A stretch of 64,000 nt of DNA from Paenibacillus sp. JNUCC-31 (GTDB lineage: Bacteria; Bacillota; Bacilli; Paenibacillales; Paenibacillaceae): assembly GCF_014844075.1 (NCBI RefSeq), contig NZ_CP062165.1:5456001-5520000 (forward strand), in the 5' to 3' direction. Shown in pieces: positions 28,544 to 37,306 of this stretch (position 1 is its first letter; every line of letters begins with the position of its first letter). A program made the position numbers and the translations under genes. The notes under the pieces were generated by a model. It saw only the letters and a program-made list of their open reading frames with translations. It had not been told where the DNA came from and ran no database searches.

Positions 28544-29449
28544 ATGCTCAAAGAATTGAACAAAAACAAAATCATGTTCCTGATGCTGCTGCCAACACTG
28601 ATCTTTTTTCTGATTAACTCGTATTTTCCGATGGTGGGCATTTACTATGCATTTACCCGTTATGATTTTGAAGGAGGGCTGTTCGGAAGTCCTTTCGTGG
28701 GCCTGGAAAATTTCAAGTTTCTATGGCAATCGGGAATGCTGCTGAAGCTCACTACCAACACTGTGGGCTATAATCTGGCCTTCATTATATTAGGCAACGG
28801 GCTGGCGATCTTCTGTGCCATTATGCTTAGTGAAATCAGGGGCAGATTATTCAAAAAAATTACGCAATCGGTGATGTTCTTACCGTATTTTATCTCGTTT
28901 GTACTCTTAAGTGTAATCGCTTACAACATGTTCAACTATGAATCCGGTTTTGTGAACACAGTACTCAAACGTTTCGAGGCAGGTCCAGTCGACATCTACA
29001 ATACACCCTGGATTTGGGTATTCCTGATCATTATTTTTTACCTTTGGAAAAATCTTGGGTATAGCATGGTCATCTACCTTGCAGCCATCACAGGCATAAG
29101 CGATGAGTATTACGAAGCCGCCCGGATTGACGGGGCCAACATCTTTCAGCGAATTTGGTACATTACCGTCCCCATGCTGAAACCGACATTTGTCATCCTG
29201 TTGTTGTTCTCGCTCGGTAGCATTATGAAAGGTCAGTTTGATCTCTTTTACCAACTTATTGGAAATAACGGCGTTCTGTATAACGCTACAGATATCATCG
29301 ATACGTATGTGTATCGTTCCTTGAAAGTAACGTTTGATATCGGAATGGCTACTGCCGCAGGTTTATACCAGTCGCTGTTTGGCTTTATTTTGATCATGAC
29401 AGTCAACTACATTATTCGCAAAGTGAATGAGGACTACGCTTTGTTCTAA
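28544..29449 (+). CDS. Sugar ABC transporter permease (LplB-type)
   Basis: A 301-residue membrane permease with about six TM helices, of the MalF/LplB class in carbohydrate uptake (CUT1-type). The EAA-loop signature is seen as YYEAARIDGANIFQRIWYITVP. The frame extends back to 28451, but GGGAGGGATCGAGCC just before the ATG at 28544 fits best. It is first of a three-gene importer (permease, permease, binding protein); no ATPase is present, so it would use a shared MsmX/UgpC-type ATPase. Confidence 0.9.
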   Translation: MLKELNKNKIMFLMLLPTLIFFLINSYFPMVGIYYAFTRYDFEGGLFGSPFVGLENFKFLWQSGMLLKLTTNTVGYNLAFIILGNGLAIFCAIMLSEIRGRLFKKITQSVMFLPYFISFVLLSVIAYNMFNYESGFVNTVLKRFEAGPVDIYNTPWIWVFLIIIFYLWKNLGYSMVIYLAAITGISDEYYEAARIDGANIFQRIWYITVPMLKPTFVILLLFSLGSIMKGQFDLFYQLIGNNGVLYNATDIIDTYVYRSLKVTFDIGMATAAGLYQSLFGFILIMTVNYIIRKVNEDYALF

Positions 29450-29479
29450 AATGTCCGCAGGGCAGAAAGGAGATCAACT

Positions 29480-30379
29480 ATGCATACTCGTGCCAGAGAT
29501 TCGGAGTTTACCCTACTGTTTCAAATGATTGCTTACAGCGTCATTGTCATTCTTTCCATTATATGTTTACTTCCGTTTCTGCTCATTCTATCCGGTTCGT
29601 TCAGCAGCAACGAATCGATTGTGAGAGATGGATACCATCTTTTTCCGACGGATTTTTCCCTGGAAGGTTACAAGATGGTGTTCAAGTTCCCGACCCAGGT
29701 GCTCAAAGCCTATGGCGTAACGGTTTTTACAACCGTGGTGGGTACTGCCCTTGGATTGTTTCTTATTACGATGGCGGGATTCGTGCTGCAGCGCAAAGAT
29801 TTCAAGTATCGCAACACCTTTTCGTTCTTTATCTACTTCACAACGTTGTTTGGCGGGGGATTGGTACCTTGGTACATTATGCTGGCAAATTACTTCAATC
29901 TCACGGATACGTACACCGTGTTGATTTTTCCGGGATTGATGACACCTTTCCTCATTATTTTGATGAAAAATTTCATTCGTTCAGCCGTTCCAGAAGAACT
30001 GATTGAATCTGCCAAGATTGACGGGGCGAATGATTTTCGCATGTATTGCAGTATTGTACTGAAACTGGCGATGCCTGGCATCGCGACCGTAGGTTTGTTT
30101 CTTGCACTGGGTTACTGGAATGACTGGTTTACCTCATCACTCTTCATTAACGATCCGGATATGTACCAACTGCAATTTTATTTGTACAACACGATGAATA
30201 CGATTACCTTCATTGACCAGATGGCCATAGGCACCGGTATAACGCTAAGCCAGGATGTACCTACCGAATCCACCAAAATGGCAATGGCGATCGTGGTGAC
30301 TGGACCCATTTTGTTCCTGTATCCATTTGTGCAGCGTTATTTTGTCAAAGGACTTACGATTGGAGCGGTAAAAGGTTAG
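29480..30379 (+). CDS. Sugar ABC transporter permease (LplC/YtcP-type)
   Basis: A 299-residue permease of the MalG/LplC class. The N-terminal TM (SVIVILSIICLLPFLLI), the SLEGYKMVF motif typical of this class and the EAA signature ELIESAKIDGANDFRMYCSIV are seen. It follows the first permease by 30 bases with AAAGGAGATCAACT before the ATG. Forms the heterodimeric channel with the preceding protein. The tail FVKGLTIGAVKG is a typical class ending. Confidence 0.9.
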   Translation: MHTRARDSEFTLLFQMIAYSVIVILSIICLLPFLLILSGSFSSNESIVRDGYHLFPTDFSLEGYKMVFKFPTQVLKAYGVTVFTTVVGTALGLFLITMAGFVLQRKDFKYRNTFSFFIYFTTLFGGGLVPWYIMLANYFNLTDTYTVLIFPGLMTPFLIILMKNFIRSAVPEELIESAKIDGANDFRMYCSIVLKLAMPGIATVGLFLALGYWNDWFTSSLFINDPDMYQLQFYLYNTMNTITFIDQMAIGTGITLSQDVPTESTKMAMAIVVTGPILFLYPFVQRYFVKGLTIGAVKG

Positions 30380-30486
30380 AACGTGAACGCGCTGTGAACG
30401 AAGGGCTGCCGGAAGGTTTGCTTCCCGTCTGAACCACGGCGAATCAACGCTAACATATAAGGTCTACACAAAAAGGGAGGATGCGT

Positions 30487-32034
30487 ATGCGTAACAAAAC
30501 AATTCGGCACCTGTCTCTGGTATTTGCCCTGATGCTGTTCGCCGGGATACTCGCCGCATGTAATAACGGTTCGGGGGGATCGGCGCAAGGAAGCGAGCAG
30601 GGGAGTTCTTCTGGGAATAAAGGTGAGAAGGTAACACTGCAATTTTACATGCTTGGTGATGCACCTAAAGATCTGCCCGTAATTGAATCCGAGATCAACA
30701 AATTGGCTGAGGCGGATCTGAATGTGAACGTGAAATTCAACTACACTTCCTGGACCGACTGGGATCAAAAATACAAACTGCTGCTGTCCTCCGGCCAGCC
30801 GATTGATCTGATCTTTACTGCGGATTGGACGTTCTACCAGTCATATGCGAAAAAGGGAGCATTCCTGCCGCTGGATGAGATTCTGCCCAAAGCTGCGCCA
30901 GCGCTAAAATCCCATGTACCTGAAGACATGTGGAATGCGGTCAAAATCAATGACAAAATCTATACCGTGCCATCCACCTGGATAGAGTATGTGACAGAAG
31001 GAATTGCGTACCGTGAAGATCTGCGCGAAAAGTATAATCTTCCTAAACCCGAATCGGTGGAGACGCTTGAAGCTTATCTGGAAGGGATTAAAGCCAATGA
31101 ACCGAGTATGACTCCAATCGCGGATAGCAATGCGAACCATACCCACGGTATTCGTCAATTGACATCCAAGCTGGTGAATACGGCCGGTCAGCTCCCTTAT
31201 GGGCTGGATATCATGTATGATACACCTTCAAGTATAACTTCCTATTGGGGTTCTGCGCAGCATCTGGAAGACCTGAAAACGTACAAGCGTTGGATGGATA
31301 AAGGCTTTTTCCCGAAAAACGTGCTGAATGTAAAAGATACCTCCAACTCATTGCTGCAAAATGGAAAATCAGCAGTTGTTCTGTCAGGAGAGAATCCCAA
31401 TAAGTTTAATGCTGATGTAATCAAGGTGCAGTCCACGCATCCGGATTGGAAGCTGGGTTATTTCCCTTACCCGAATGCGAAAGGGTTTGCACAGCCGGTT
31501 CATCCAATACACAACGGTTTCGCTATCCCGCGGAGCAGTAAAAACCCGGAGAAAGCGTTGGCATTCTACGAGAAACTCGTTACAGACAAACGTTATAACT
31601 GGCTCACCGAGTACGGTGTGGAAGGTAAAAATTTTGAAGTGCAAGATGGCTATTACAAAATGGTGGGAGACGCTCAAACCAACGGATTCCCGCGTGAAGG
31701 CATGAATGGTTGGGCTTGGCGTAATCCAGACTTCATGCTCTATGACAAAACCTTCGATGATGTGCTGACCATGTTTGAAGAGCTGGACAAAATCAAAAAG
31801 CCGGATATCTTCACAGGTTTTGCTGAGGACTGGACCCCGTATCAGGCCGAAAAGGCAGCACTTGAACAGGTTGAAAAACAATATCTGTATCCGCTTAATG
31901 TAGGTTTGGTGGAAGACGTGGAAGCGGGATTAAACACATTTATGGAGAAAGCCAAACAGGCAGGTCTGGAAAAAATTCAGACGGAGTACACCAAACAGTG
32001 GCAGGAGTATTTGAAGTCGGCGGGCATTCAATAG
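30487..32034 (+). CDS. Extracellular solute-binding lipoprotein for sugar import
   Basis: A 515-residue family 1 extracellular solute-binding protein, tethered by a lipid. The signal peptide has lipobox LAAC (Cys25 counting from 30487), followed by a Gly/Ser linker. Conserved blocks include SSGQPIDLIFTADWT and WMDKGFFPKNVLN. AAGGGAGG abuts an ATG at 30481 in the same frame; the ATG at 30487 has normal spacing and I take it as the start. It completes the importer with the two permeases; a long size suggests an oligosaccharide ligand, unknown which. Confidence 0.9.
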   Translation: MRNKTIRHLSLVFALMLFAGILAACNNGSGGSAQGSEQGSSSGNKGEKVTLQFYMLGDAPKDLPVIESEINKLAEADLNVNVKFNYTSWTDWDQKYKLLLSSGQPIDLIFTADWTFYQSYAKKGAFLPLDEILPKAAPALKSHVPEDMWNAVKINDKIYTVPSTWIEYVTEGIAYREDLREKYNLPKPESVETLEAYLEGIKANEPSMTPIADSNANHTHGIRQLTSKLVNTAGQLPYGLDIMYDTPSSITSYWGSAQHLEDLKTYKRWMDKGFFPKNVLNVKDTSNSLLQNGKSAVVLSGENPNKFNADVIKVQSTHPDWKLGYFPYPNAKGFAQPVHPIHNGFAIPRSSKNPEKALAFYEKLVTDKRYNWLTEYGVEGKNFEVQDGYYKMVGDAQTNGFPREGMNGWAWRNPDFMLYDKTFDDVLTMFEELDKIKKPDIFTGFAEDWTPYQAEKAALEQVEKQYLYPLNVGLVEDVEAGLNTFMEKAKQAGLEKIQTEYTKQWQEYLKSAGIQ

Positions 32035-32069
32035 TTTGTACTTTCTTTCATATTTTTATATCAAAAAAA

Positions 32070-32095
32070 GGTGCCTTCATTTATTCGAAGGCACC
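32070..32095 (-). terminator. Terminator for the glycosyltransferase on the minus strand
   Basis: GGTGCCTTC (32070-32078) and GAAGGCACC (about 32087-32095) form a hairpin. On the minus strand it is followed by TTTTTTT (the complement of the A run at 32063-32069), a clear intrinsic terminator for the gene ending at 32129. On the plus strand there is no U run, though it could still stall the importer mRNA. Confidence 0.8.
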
Positions 32096-32128
32096 TTCAC
32101 TATATGGATGAGAGCTTGTTTGAAGCCG

Positions 32129-33277
32129 TTAAGGTCTGGCTTGGTCAGTAGGGTAGGGACGCAGGTCCAGCAGGTCGATAATACTCTGTGCACTCTGCAT
32201 GGGATAATACTTGGCGATCTGCGCCAAGTGGCGTTTACGTTTACGAACGATATCGGGGTAGTTATGGAGAAGTTTATTCATCCATTTTACAACCACGTCA
32301 AGTGACGTAATGGACTCACCCAAACCCCTTGAGGTGAAATAATGGACATTCTCTTCTTCCTGACCCGGTATGGGATTGTGGAACAACATGGGTATACCTT
32401 TTGCCAAACCTTCACTGCACGTCATTCCGCCTGGTTTGGTGATCAGGAGATCGGATACTTCCATTAATTTGTCTACTTCATTGGTATAACCGATAATATG
32501 AATGTTTTCTTTCTGGTACAACGGGTTTTGTTCCATGCTGATTCGACTTTTGTCGTTGCGACCAAGGCAGAAAATAATCTGTACATCCTCATGCCAGCGT
32601 ATCAGTAATTGGTTCACTACCTCATCACTGAGCATGCCCCAGCCTCCGCCCATGACAAGCACCGTAGGCATGTTTTTTAATTTGAACTTACTGCGAATCT
32701 CATCCCGTCGGGGATGTTCCCAAAAATTAGGGTGGATCGGAATGCCGGTCACCCTAATCTTATCAATAGACACACCCCTCAGCATTAATTTGGACTTTAC
32801 CTCATCGGTTGAGACAAGATACAAGTCCACCTCAGGGCTGATCCAAGTCCCATGCGCGTCATAATCGGTGATGACTGTACAAAGCGGAACTTGTACGCCC
32901 AGGCGCTTCAACCTGGATATAATCGCGCTGGGGATGGGATGGGTGCACACAATAGCATTCGGACGAAGCTGACGCACAACACTGCGTGTATGGGTGTAAA
33001 ACAACTTGTGCAATGCGAGTGTGGTCAGCCGATTCAAAGATTTTTTATATTGATGCTTGTATACATACCCGATAAGCTTGGGCTGGTTAATGACTGTTTT
33101 TTTGTATGCGGTTATAATGAGTGGCGCCATTCTGGGATTTAGAAAGCTTCCCAGCTCAAGCACTCTGGTTTGCACATCCGGTGACAGTTTCCGCAGACTG
33201 CTGGAAAGTGCATAAGCGGCTTGGGTATGACCAGCGCCAAAGCCTTCAGATAATAGTAATACTCTTTTTTTCTCCAC
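32129..33277 (-). CDS. MGDG synthase-like (GT28) glycolipid glycosyltransferase
   Basis: A 382-residue glycosyltransferase of the MGDG-synthase/UgtP group. The N-terminal domain starts VLLLSEGFGAGHTQAAYAL (GAGH motif of membrane lipid glycosyltransferases), and the C-terminal GT28 domain has VMGGGWGML, ITKPGGMTCSEGLA and FHNPIPGQEEEN, the UDP-sugar binding region. In B. subtilis UgtP makes diglucosyl-diacylglycerol for lipoteichoic acid anchors; YkoN is a paralogue. The exact sugar is not shown. It follows a PAP2 phosphatase on the same strand by 50 bases, in keeping with a lipid-metabolism pair. Confidence 0.85.
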   Translation of the reverse strand: MEKKRVLLLSEGFGAGHTQAAYALSSSLRKLSPDVQTRVLELGSFLNPRMAPLIITAYKKTVINQPKLIGYVYKHQYKKSLNRLTTLALHKLFYTHTRSVVRQLRPNAIVCTHPIPSAIISRLKRLGVQVPLCTVITDYDAHGTWISPEVDLYLVSTDEVKSKLMLRGVSIDKIRVTGIPIHPNFWEHPRRDEIRSKFKLKNMPTVLVMGGGWGMLSDEVVNQLLIRWHEDVQIIFCLGRNDKSRISMEQNPLYQKENIHIIGYTNEVDKLMEVSDLLITKPGGMTCSEGLAKGIPMLFHNPIPGQEEENVHYFTSRGLGESITSLDVVVKWMNKLLHNYPDIVRKRKRHLAQIAKYYPMQSAQSIIDLLDLRPYPTDQARP

Positions 33278-33327
33278 GCTTGCTTCACCTGTTCCTGCTA
33301 GGTTTTCCTTAGTCTAACATATCCACA

Positions 33328-33855
33328 TTATGTCCATAAAGCAACTGTTGCAAGTGCGACTAAAGTACCGATTGTCGCCCCGGCGAGTACGTCTGAGGGA
33401 TAGTGTAATCCCAAGTAAATTCGAGAAAATCCGACAATTAAGGCAACAGGCAGTAGCATCAGTAACAAGAATGGCTCCATGGCCATAAACGGAACCGTAA
33501 CCGAGAATATGGCGGTAGTATGCCCTGAAGGGAACGAATGGTCCGTCAGGGGGTTACGGAACGTGATTGTATCCGGTAAGGCAAGGTAAGGACGGATACG
33601 CGGATACAGTTTTTTGGCGATGGCTACGGGAATATGACTCACCGCAAGCGCGATGCAAGCCTGCAGCCCTGTTGTATTCCAAGGGGCGGGAGCCAGCAGC
33701 CAAATGAGCAAGGATACTGCAATAGAAGACGTTGCTCCGCCCAGATGAGTGAAATAATACAGCCAAAAGTTCATAAATCGATTATGAAGGCGACCATTAA
33801 TCCACATAAATACATTTCGATCATACTCTTGAAACTTTACGAATAAACGGCTCAT
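33328..33855 (-). CDS. PAP2 family lipid phosphatase (undecaprenyl-diphosphatase-like)
   Basis: A 175-residue membrane protein with the three PAP2 motifs: KLYPRIRPYL (K-x6-RP), DHSFPSGHTTAIFS (PSGH) and SRIYLGLHYPSDVLAGA (SR-x5-H-x3-D). Five to six TM helices are evident. Small PAP2 proteins like BcrC and YodM dephosphorylate undecaprenyl diphosphate or phosphatidylglycerol phosphate. With the adjacent glycolipid glycosyltransferase it forms a likely two-gene unit for envelope lipid chemistry. Confidence 0.88.
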   Translation of the reverse strand: MSRLFVKFQEYDRNVFMWINGRLHNRFMNFWLYYFTHLGGATSSIAVSLLIWLLAPAPWNTTGLQACIALAVSHIPVAIAKKLYPRIRPYLALPDTITFRNPLTDHSFPSGHTTAIFSVTVPFMAMEPFLLLMLLPVALIVGFSRIYLGLHYPSDVLAGATIGTLVALATVALWT

Positions 33856-34568
33856 AGTGGCCTCCTGCCAGTAAGGCCGCCCAAGTTGGCGGCAGTATTT
33901 CCGGTAAATTGCTGTGTCCGGTTTAGTCCTGATTAGTATATAACCGTTTTTCGTAAACTTGAGGTTATTTCAGGTATATGTTTATCATATTTTTAAATGT
34001 TGTCCTTTTCAAGAAGAACACATGTGAAGAAAGTAAATTTCATGTTAAAGAGTGGATAAACACCCAACTTAACTTTTTGACTCGGACGAGCCAAAAAAGA
34101 TACAATGATTCAACATGGCTGAAATGAGGTAAAAAAATGTGAGTTTTAAATTAAACTTTTTGTGGTCTGTTTACGTTATTTAATATAGAGCCTCTGTTAA
34201 TCTGTATCAGCCTGGAGAAAAAAGCAGGGACTTTAGAAATAAAAATCAAGTAAACGGCTGAAAATAAGATATAACAGGCATGAATGCGAGGTTGCAGTAT
34301 CACAAACTGCCAATTCAGCGTTTAAAGTTCACATTTCTGCTTCAGGAAGTGGAATTGCGGTTTTGACAAATGGCTGAAAAGCATACAAAATCGATAAAGC
34401 AGCCAAATGGCAATAACCATGCTTGAAACATTGCCTCAAATATTTGCGTAGTAAACCAAAGAACAGGGTCATATTCTGCAGATCACAAATAAAAATAAAG
34501 ATGCAGAATCAGGAAGAGAAATGTCTTAAAGTAATCTGGGTTTGAAAAAAAGGGGGTAACAGAGAACG
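33856..34568 (+). promoter_or_regulatory. Gene-free region with promoter P1 and a long leader for the family 2 glycosyltransferase
   Basis: No convincing gene in 713 bases. A good promoter has TTGACT at 34077-34082 and TACAAT at 34101-34106 (18-base spacer), implying a ~455-nt leader. A second possible -35 (TTGACA at 34363-34368) lies downstream. GGCTGAAA occurs three times (34117, 34256, 34372), and TGGCTG...CAGCCA (34371-34408 or so) can pair. The leader resembles no riboswitch class that I can recognise. Short frames in it are broken by stops. Confidence 0.45.
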
Positions 34569-35807
34569 ATGTTGGACGCTATATTCGTCACGTTGCAGGT
34601 CATTCTGGCACTGCTAGCCGTGTACCAATTCACGTTTTCGCTGTTCGGTCTGATTAAGAAAAAGAAAAAAAACCATTATCCGGCGACAAAGTCATTCGCT
34701 GTACTCGTCGCAGCACACAATGAGGAACAAGTCATTGGTGCCTTGATGGAGAACTTGAAACAACTTGATTATCCGGAAGATCTGTACGATGTGTTTGTCA
34801 TTTGCGACAACTGTACCGATGGAACGGCTCAAATTGTAAGACAGCATGGACTGAATGCTTGTGTACGTACCAATGCCGATCTGAGGGGTAAAGGGTACGC
34901 GATAGAATGGATGCTGAAGTACCTGTGGAAATTGCCACGTCAATACGACGCAGTTGTTATGTTTGACGCGGATAACTTGGTTGACCGTAACTTCTTGCTT
35001 GAGATGAACGATGACTTATGCAATGGTTCACGTGTTATCCAAGGATACATTGATACGAAAAATCCGGAGGACTCCTGGATTACTGCGGCATACGGTGTAT
35101 CTTATTGGTACATCAACCGTTTGTGGCAGTTGTCCCGTCATAACCTGAATATGGCGAATTTCCTTGGAGGTACTGGAATGTGCTTCGAGACCAACCTGCT
35201 CAAGGAAATTGGTTGGGGCGCGACAAGTCTGGTTGAAGATTTGGAGTTTACGATGCGCAGTGTTCAGCGTAATGTATATCCTGTTTTTAACTATGATGCC
35301 AAAGTATTTGATGAGAAACCGTTAACCTTTAAAGCTTCCGCAAGACAACGTCTTCGCTGGATGCAAGGCCACTTTACGGTCGCGCGTAGATATTTCTTCC
35401 CGCTGCTATGGCAAAGTATCAAAGAAAGAAGCTTGGTGAAGTTTGACCTTGCTGTGTATGGCGCAAATGTGTACGTTGTTTTGCTTACGTTTCTGATGAC
35501 AGCTGCCCTGTGGGTGGATACAGCGATATTCAGTGGTCCGCATATCGCAAACATATACGGGTACTTCCCGCTCTGGGTAGGATTTGTAGCGATTGGACTG
35601 AATATCCTGACATTTTTGTTGTCCATGGCTCTGGAGAAGGTTACGTTTGCCAAAGTATATCTGTACCTGATCCTGTTCCCAATTTACCTGCTCTCTTGGT
35701 ATCCAATTACGTTCTATGCGTTCTTTACGCAGAACAACAAACAATGGAGCCATACCCAACATACACGTGTTGTACGTTTGGATGAGGTGCAGAGCAAGCA
35801 GGGATAA
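34569..35807 (+). CDS. Family 2 glycosyltransferase, membrane-bound
   Basis: A 412-residue processive-type GT2. TM at about 1-25, catalytic domain with AVLVAAHNEEQVIG, a CDNCTDGT motif, FDADNLVD (DxD) and the acceptor-site LVEDLEFTMR, and the RQRLRWMQGH (QxxRW) motif typical of processive synthases. Three or so C-terminal TM segments follow. Candidate products are an exopolysaccharide or glycolipid; it lacks neighbours that would specify one. It has a ~455-nt leader from its likely promoter. Start ATG follows AGGGGGTAACAGAGAACG. Confidence 0.88.
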   Translation: MLDAIFVTLQVILALLAVYQFTFSLFGLIKKKKKNHYPATKSFAVLVAAHNEEQVIGALMENLKQLDYPEDLYDVFVICDNCTDGTAQIVRQHGLNACVRTNADLRGKGYAIEWMLKYLWKLPRQYDAVVMFDADNLVDRNFLLEMNDDLCNGSRVIQGYIDTKNPEDSWITAAYGVSYWYINRLWQLSRHNLNMANFLGGTGMCFETNLLKEIGWGATSLVEDLEFTMRSVQRNVYPVFNYDAKVFDEKPLTFKASARQRLRWMQGHFTVARRYFFPLLWQSIKERSLVKFDLAVYGANVYVVLLTFLMTAALWVDTAIFSGPHIANIYGYFPLWVGFVAIGLNILTFLLSMALEKVTFAKVYLYLILFPIYLLSWYPITFYAFFTQNNKQWSHTQHTRVVRLDEVQSKQG

Positions 35808-35846
35808 CTAATACTGAGCTTGTTGTCCAATAAAATATTGTGGAAG

Positions 35847-35875
35847 TGTTGACAATGTTTTTGCAGGATGTTATA
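35847..35875 (+). promoter_or_regulatory. Promoter of the infC-rpmI-rplT operon
   Basis: TTGACA at 35847-35852 and TATAGT at 35870-35875 with a 17-base spacer; a near-ideal sigma-A promoter. It produces a leader of ~215 nt before infC. Confidence 0.75.
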
Positions 35876-35877
35876 GT

Positions 35878-36053
35878 ATTCAAGTGCGTTAAATGAATAG
35901 CTGTGGAATCACAAGTAGAAGTCCGACTTCTCACCTGATCAACTCATGTTGACTGGTCAACGATCCCAATAATTTATGAAGTTGTATACTCATGAAGAAT
36001 TGTGTTGATTACAGGGATGTCGGTAGCTTAACCGGCATCCCTTTTTTTTTTGT
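35878..36053 (+). ncRNA. L20-type leader (infC operon autoregulatory element) with terminator
   Basis: The transcript from the promoter first makes a structured region (AGAAGTCCGACTTCT hairpin at about 35919-35935, then GTTGACTGGTCAAC) and ends in a strong terminator hairpin GGATGTCGG...CCGGCATCC with nine Ts at about 36018-36051. In Firmicutes the L20 protein binds the infC leader and triggers premature termination or represses. The order, position and terminator agree with that class; structure by eye only. Confidence 0.65.
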
Positions 36054-36091
36054 GTAACAGGATATTCAAAATGACCTGGAGGTGGACGGTT

Positions 36092-36601
36092 ATTAGTAAA
36101 GATCACATGATTAATGATGAGATTCGGGCGAAGGAAGTACGCCTTGTCGGAGCTGAAGGGGAACAAATTGGGATCACGCCGATTCGGGAAGCACTTCAAA
36201 TGGCGATTGACCTGAACTTGGACCTGGTCAATGTGGCACCACAGGCTAAACCGCCGGTATGCCGCATTATGGACTATGGCAAATTCCGCTATGAGCAACA
36301 AAAGAAAGACAAAGAAGCCCGTAAGAACCAGAAAATTGTTGACATTAAAGAAGTATGGTTCCGTTCCAATATTGAGGAGCATGATTATCAAACGAAGCTT
36401 CGGAATGTAGTTAAGTTTTTGAAAGAAGGCGACAAGGTGAAATGTTCCGTTCGTTACCGCGGACGTGAAATTGCGCATGCCGCCATTGGTCAACGGATTT
36501 TGGAACGCGTTAAAGTGGAAGTTGCAGAACTTTGCACTGTTGAACGCCAACCGAAATTGGAAGGCCGCAGTATGATCATGATTCTGGCTCCTAAAGCCTG
36601 A
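36092..36601 (+). CDS. infC: Translation initiation factor IF-3
   Basis: IF-3 (169 residues), which binds the 30S subunit and proofreads initiation. The two-domain sequence shows SKDHMINDEIRAKEVRLVG at the N-terminus and the RKNQKI linker before the C-terminal domain ending LAPKA. The start is an ATT codon at 36092: GGAGGTGG (36078-36085) is correctly spaced before it, and no ATG/GTG/TTG in the frame would have a proper site (ATG 36071 lies in front of the Shine-Dalgarno). AUU starts are the known mode of infC autoregulation. It is the first gene of the infC-rpmI-rplT operon. Confidence 0.93.
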   Translation: MSKDHMINDEIRAKEVRLVGAEGEQIGITPIREALQMAIDLNLDLVNVAPQAKPPVCRIMDYGKFRYEQQKKDKEARKNQKIVDIKEVWFRSNIEEHDYQTKLRNVVKFLKEGDKVKCSVRYRGREIAHAAIGQRILERVKVEVAELCTVERQPKLEGRSMIMILAPKA

Positions 36602-36625
36602 TAACATTGGAGGAGGAAACACAAA

Positions 36626-36826
36626 ATGCCTAAAATGAAAACACACAGCAGTTTGAAAGGACGCTTCAAAATTACCGGTTCCGGTAAAGTCCTGCGTTAC
36701 AAAGCTCACAAAAACCACTTGCTTTCCCACAAATCAAAACGTGCTAAGCGCGTTCTGAACGGTAACCCAGTTATGGCTGCCGGGGACGTAAGACGTTTGA
36801 AACAAGGTCTGGCTAACTTGAAATAG
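36626..36826 (+). CDS. rpmI: 50S ribosomal protein L35
   Basis: A 66-residue basic protein with the L35 signature MPKMKTHSSLKGRFKITG and LLSHKSKRAKR. Located 25 bases after infC with GGAGGAGGAAAC before the ATG, the standard second gene of the infC operon. Confidence 0.97.
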   Translation: MPKMKTHSSLKGRFKITGSGKVLRYKAHKNHLLSHKSKRAKRVLNGNPVMAAGDVRRLKQGLANLK

Positions 36827-36903
36827 TAAATCCGTATGGGGGATCGGCTTAGGTCGTACACATACTACGGATACATTTAATATTTATTGGGAGGTTCTTT
36901 AAT

Positions 36904-37263
36904 ATGGCAAGAGTAAAAGGCGGTTTTGTAGTACGTCGTCGTCATAAAAAGGTTTTGAAACTGGCAAGAGGTTATTTCGGTTCCAAACACCGTATTTTTA
37001 AAACAGCTAACGAGCAAGTAATGAAATCCCTGGTTTACGCATACCGTGACCGTCGCAACACGAAACGTAACTTCCGCAGACTGTGGATCGTTCGTATCAA
37101 TGCTGCAGCACGTATGAATGGTTTGTCTTACAACAAACTGATCCATGGTTTGAAACTTGCTGGTGTAGACATGAACCGCAAAATGTTGGCTGATCTGGCC
37201 GTTAATGACATCAATGCGTTCAACTCTTTGGCTACTGTAGCTAAAGGCAAAATCAACGCTTAA
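36904..37263 (+). CDS. rplT: 50S ribosomal protein L20
   Basis: L20, 119 residues, required for 50S assembly and the repressor of its own operon through the leader. Reads [19 protein letters not shown] at the start and has [19 protein letters not shown] in the C-terminal domain. Starts after GGGAGGTTC. A terminator follows. Confidence 0.97.
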   Translation: MARVKGGFVVRRRHKKVLKLARGYFGSKHRIFKTANEQVMKSLVYAYRDRRNTKRNFRRLWIVRINAAARMNGLSYNKLIHGLKLAGVDMNRKMLADLAVNDINAFNSLATVAKGKINA

Positions 37264-37275
37264 AACTGTTTATGC

Positions 37276-37306
37276 AAGCCGCCGTACCTATATGGCGGCT
37301 TTTTTT
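37276..37306 (+). terminator. Terminator of the infC-rpmI-rplT operon
   Basis: AAGCCGCC (37276-37283) pairs with GGCGGCT (37294-37300), followed by TTTTTTT. Ends the ribosomal operon. Confidence 0.9.
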
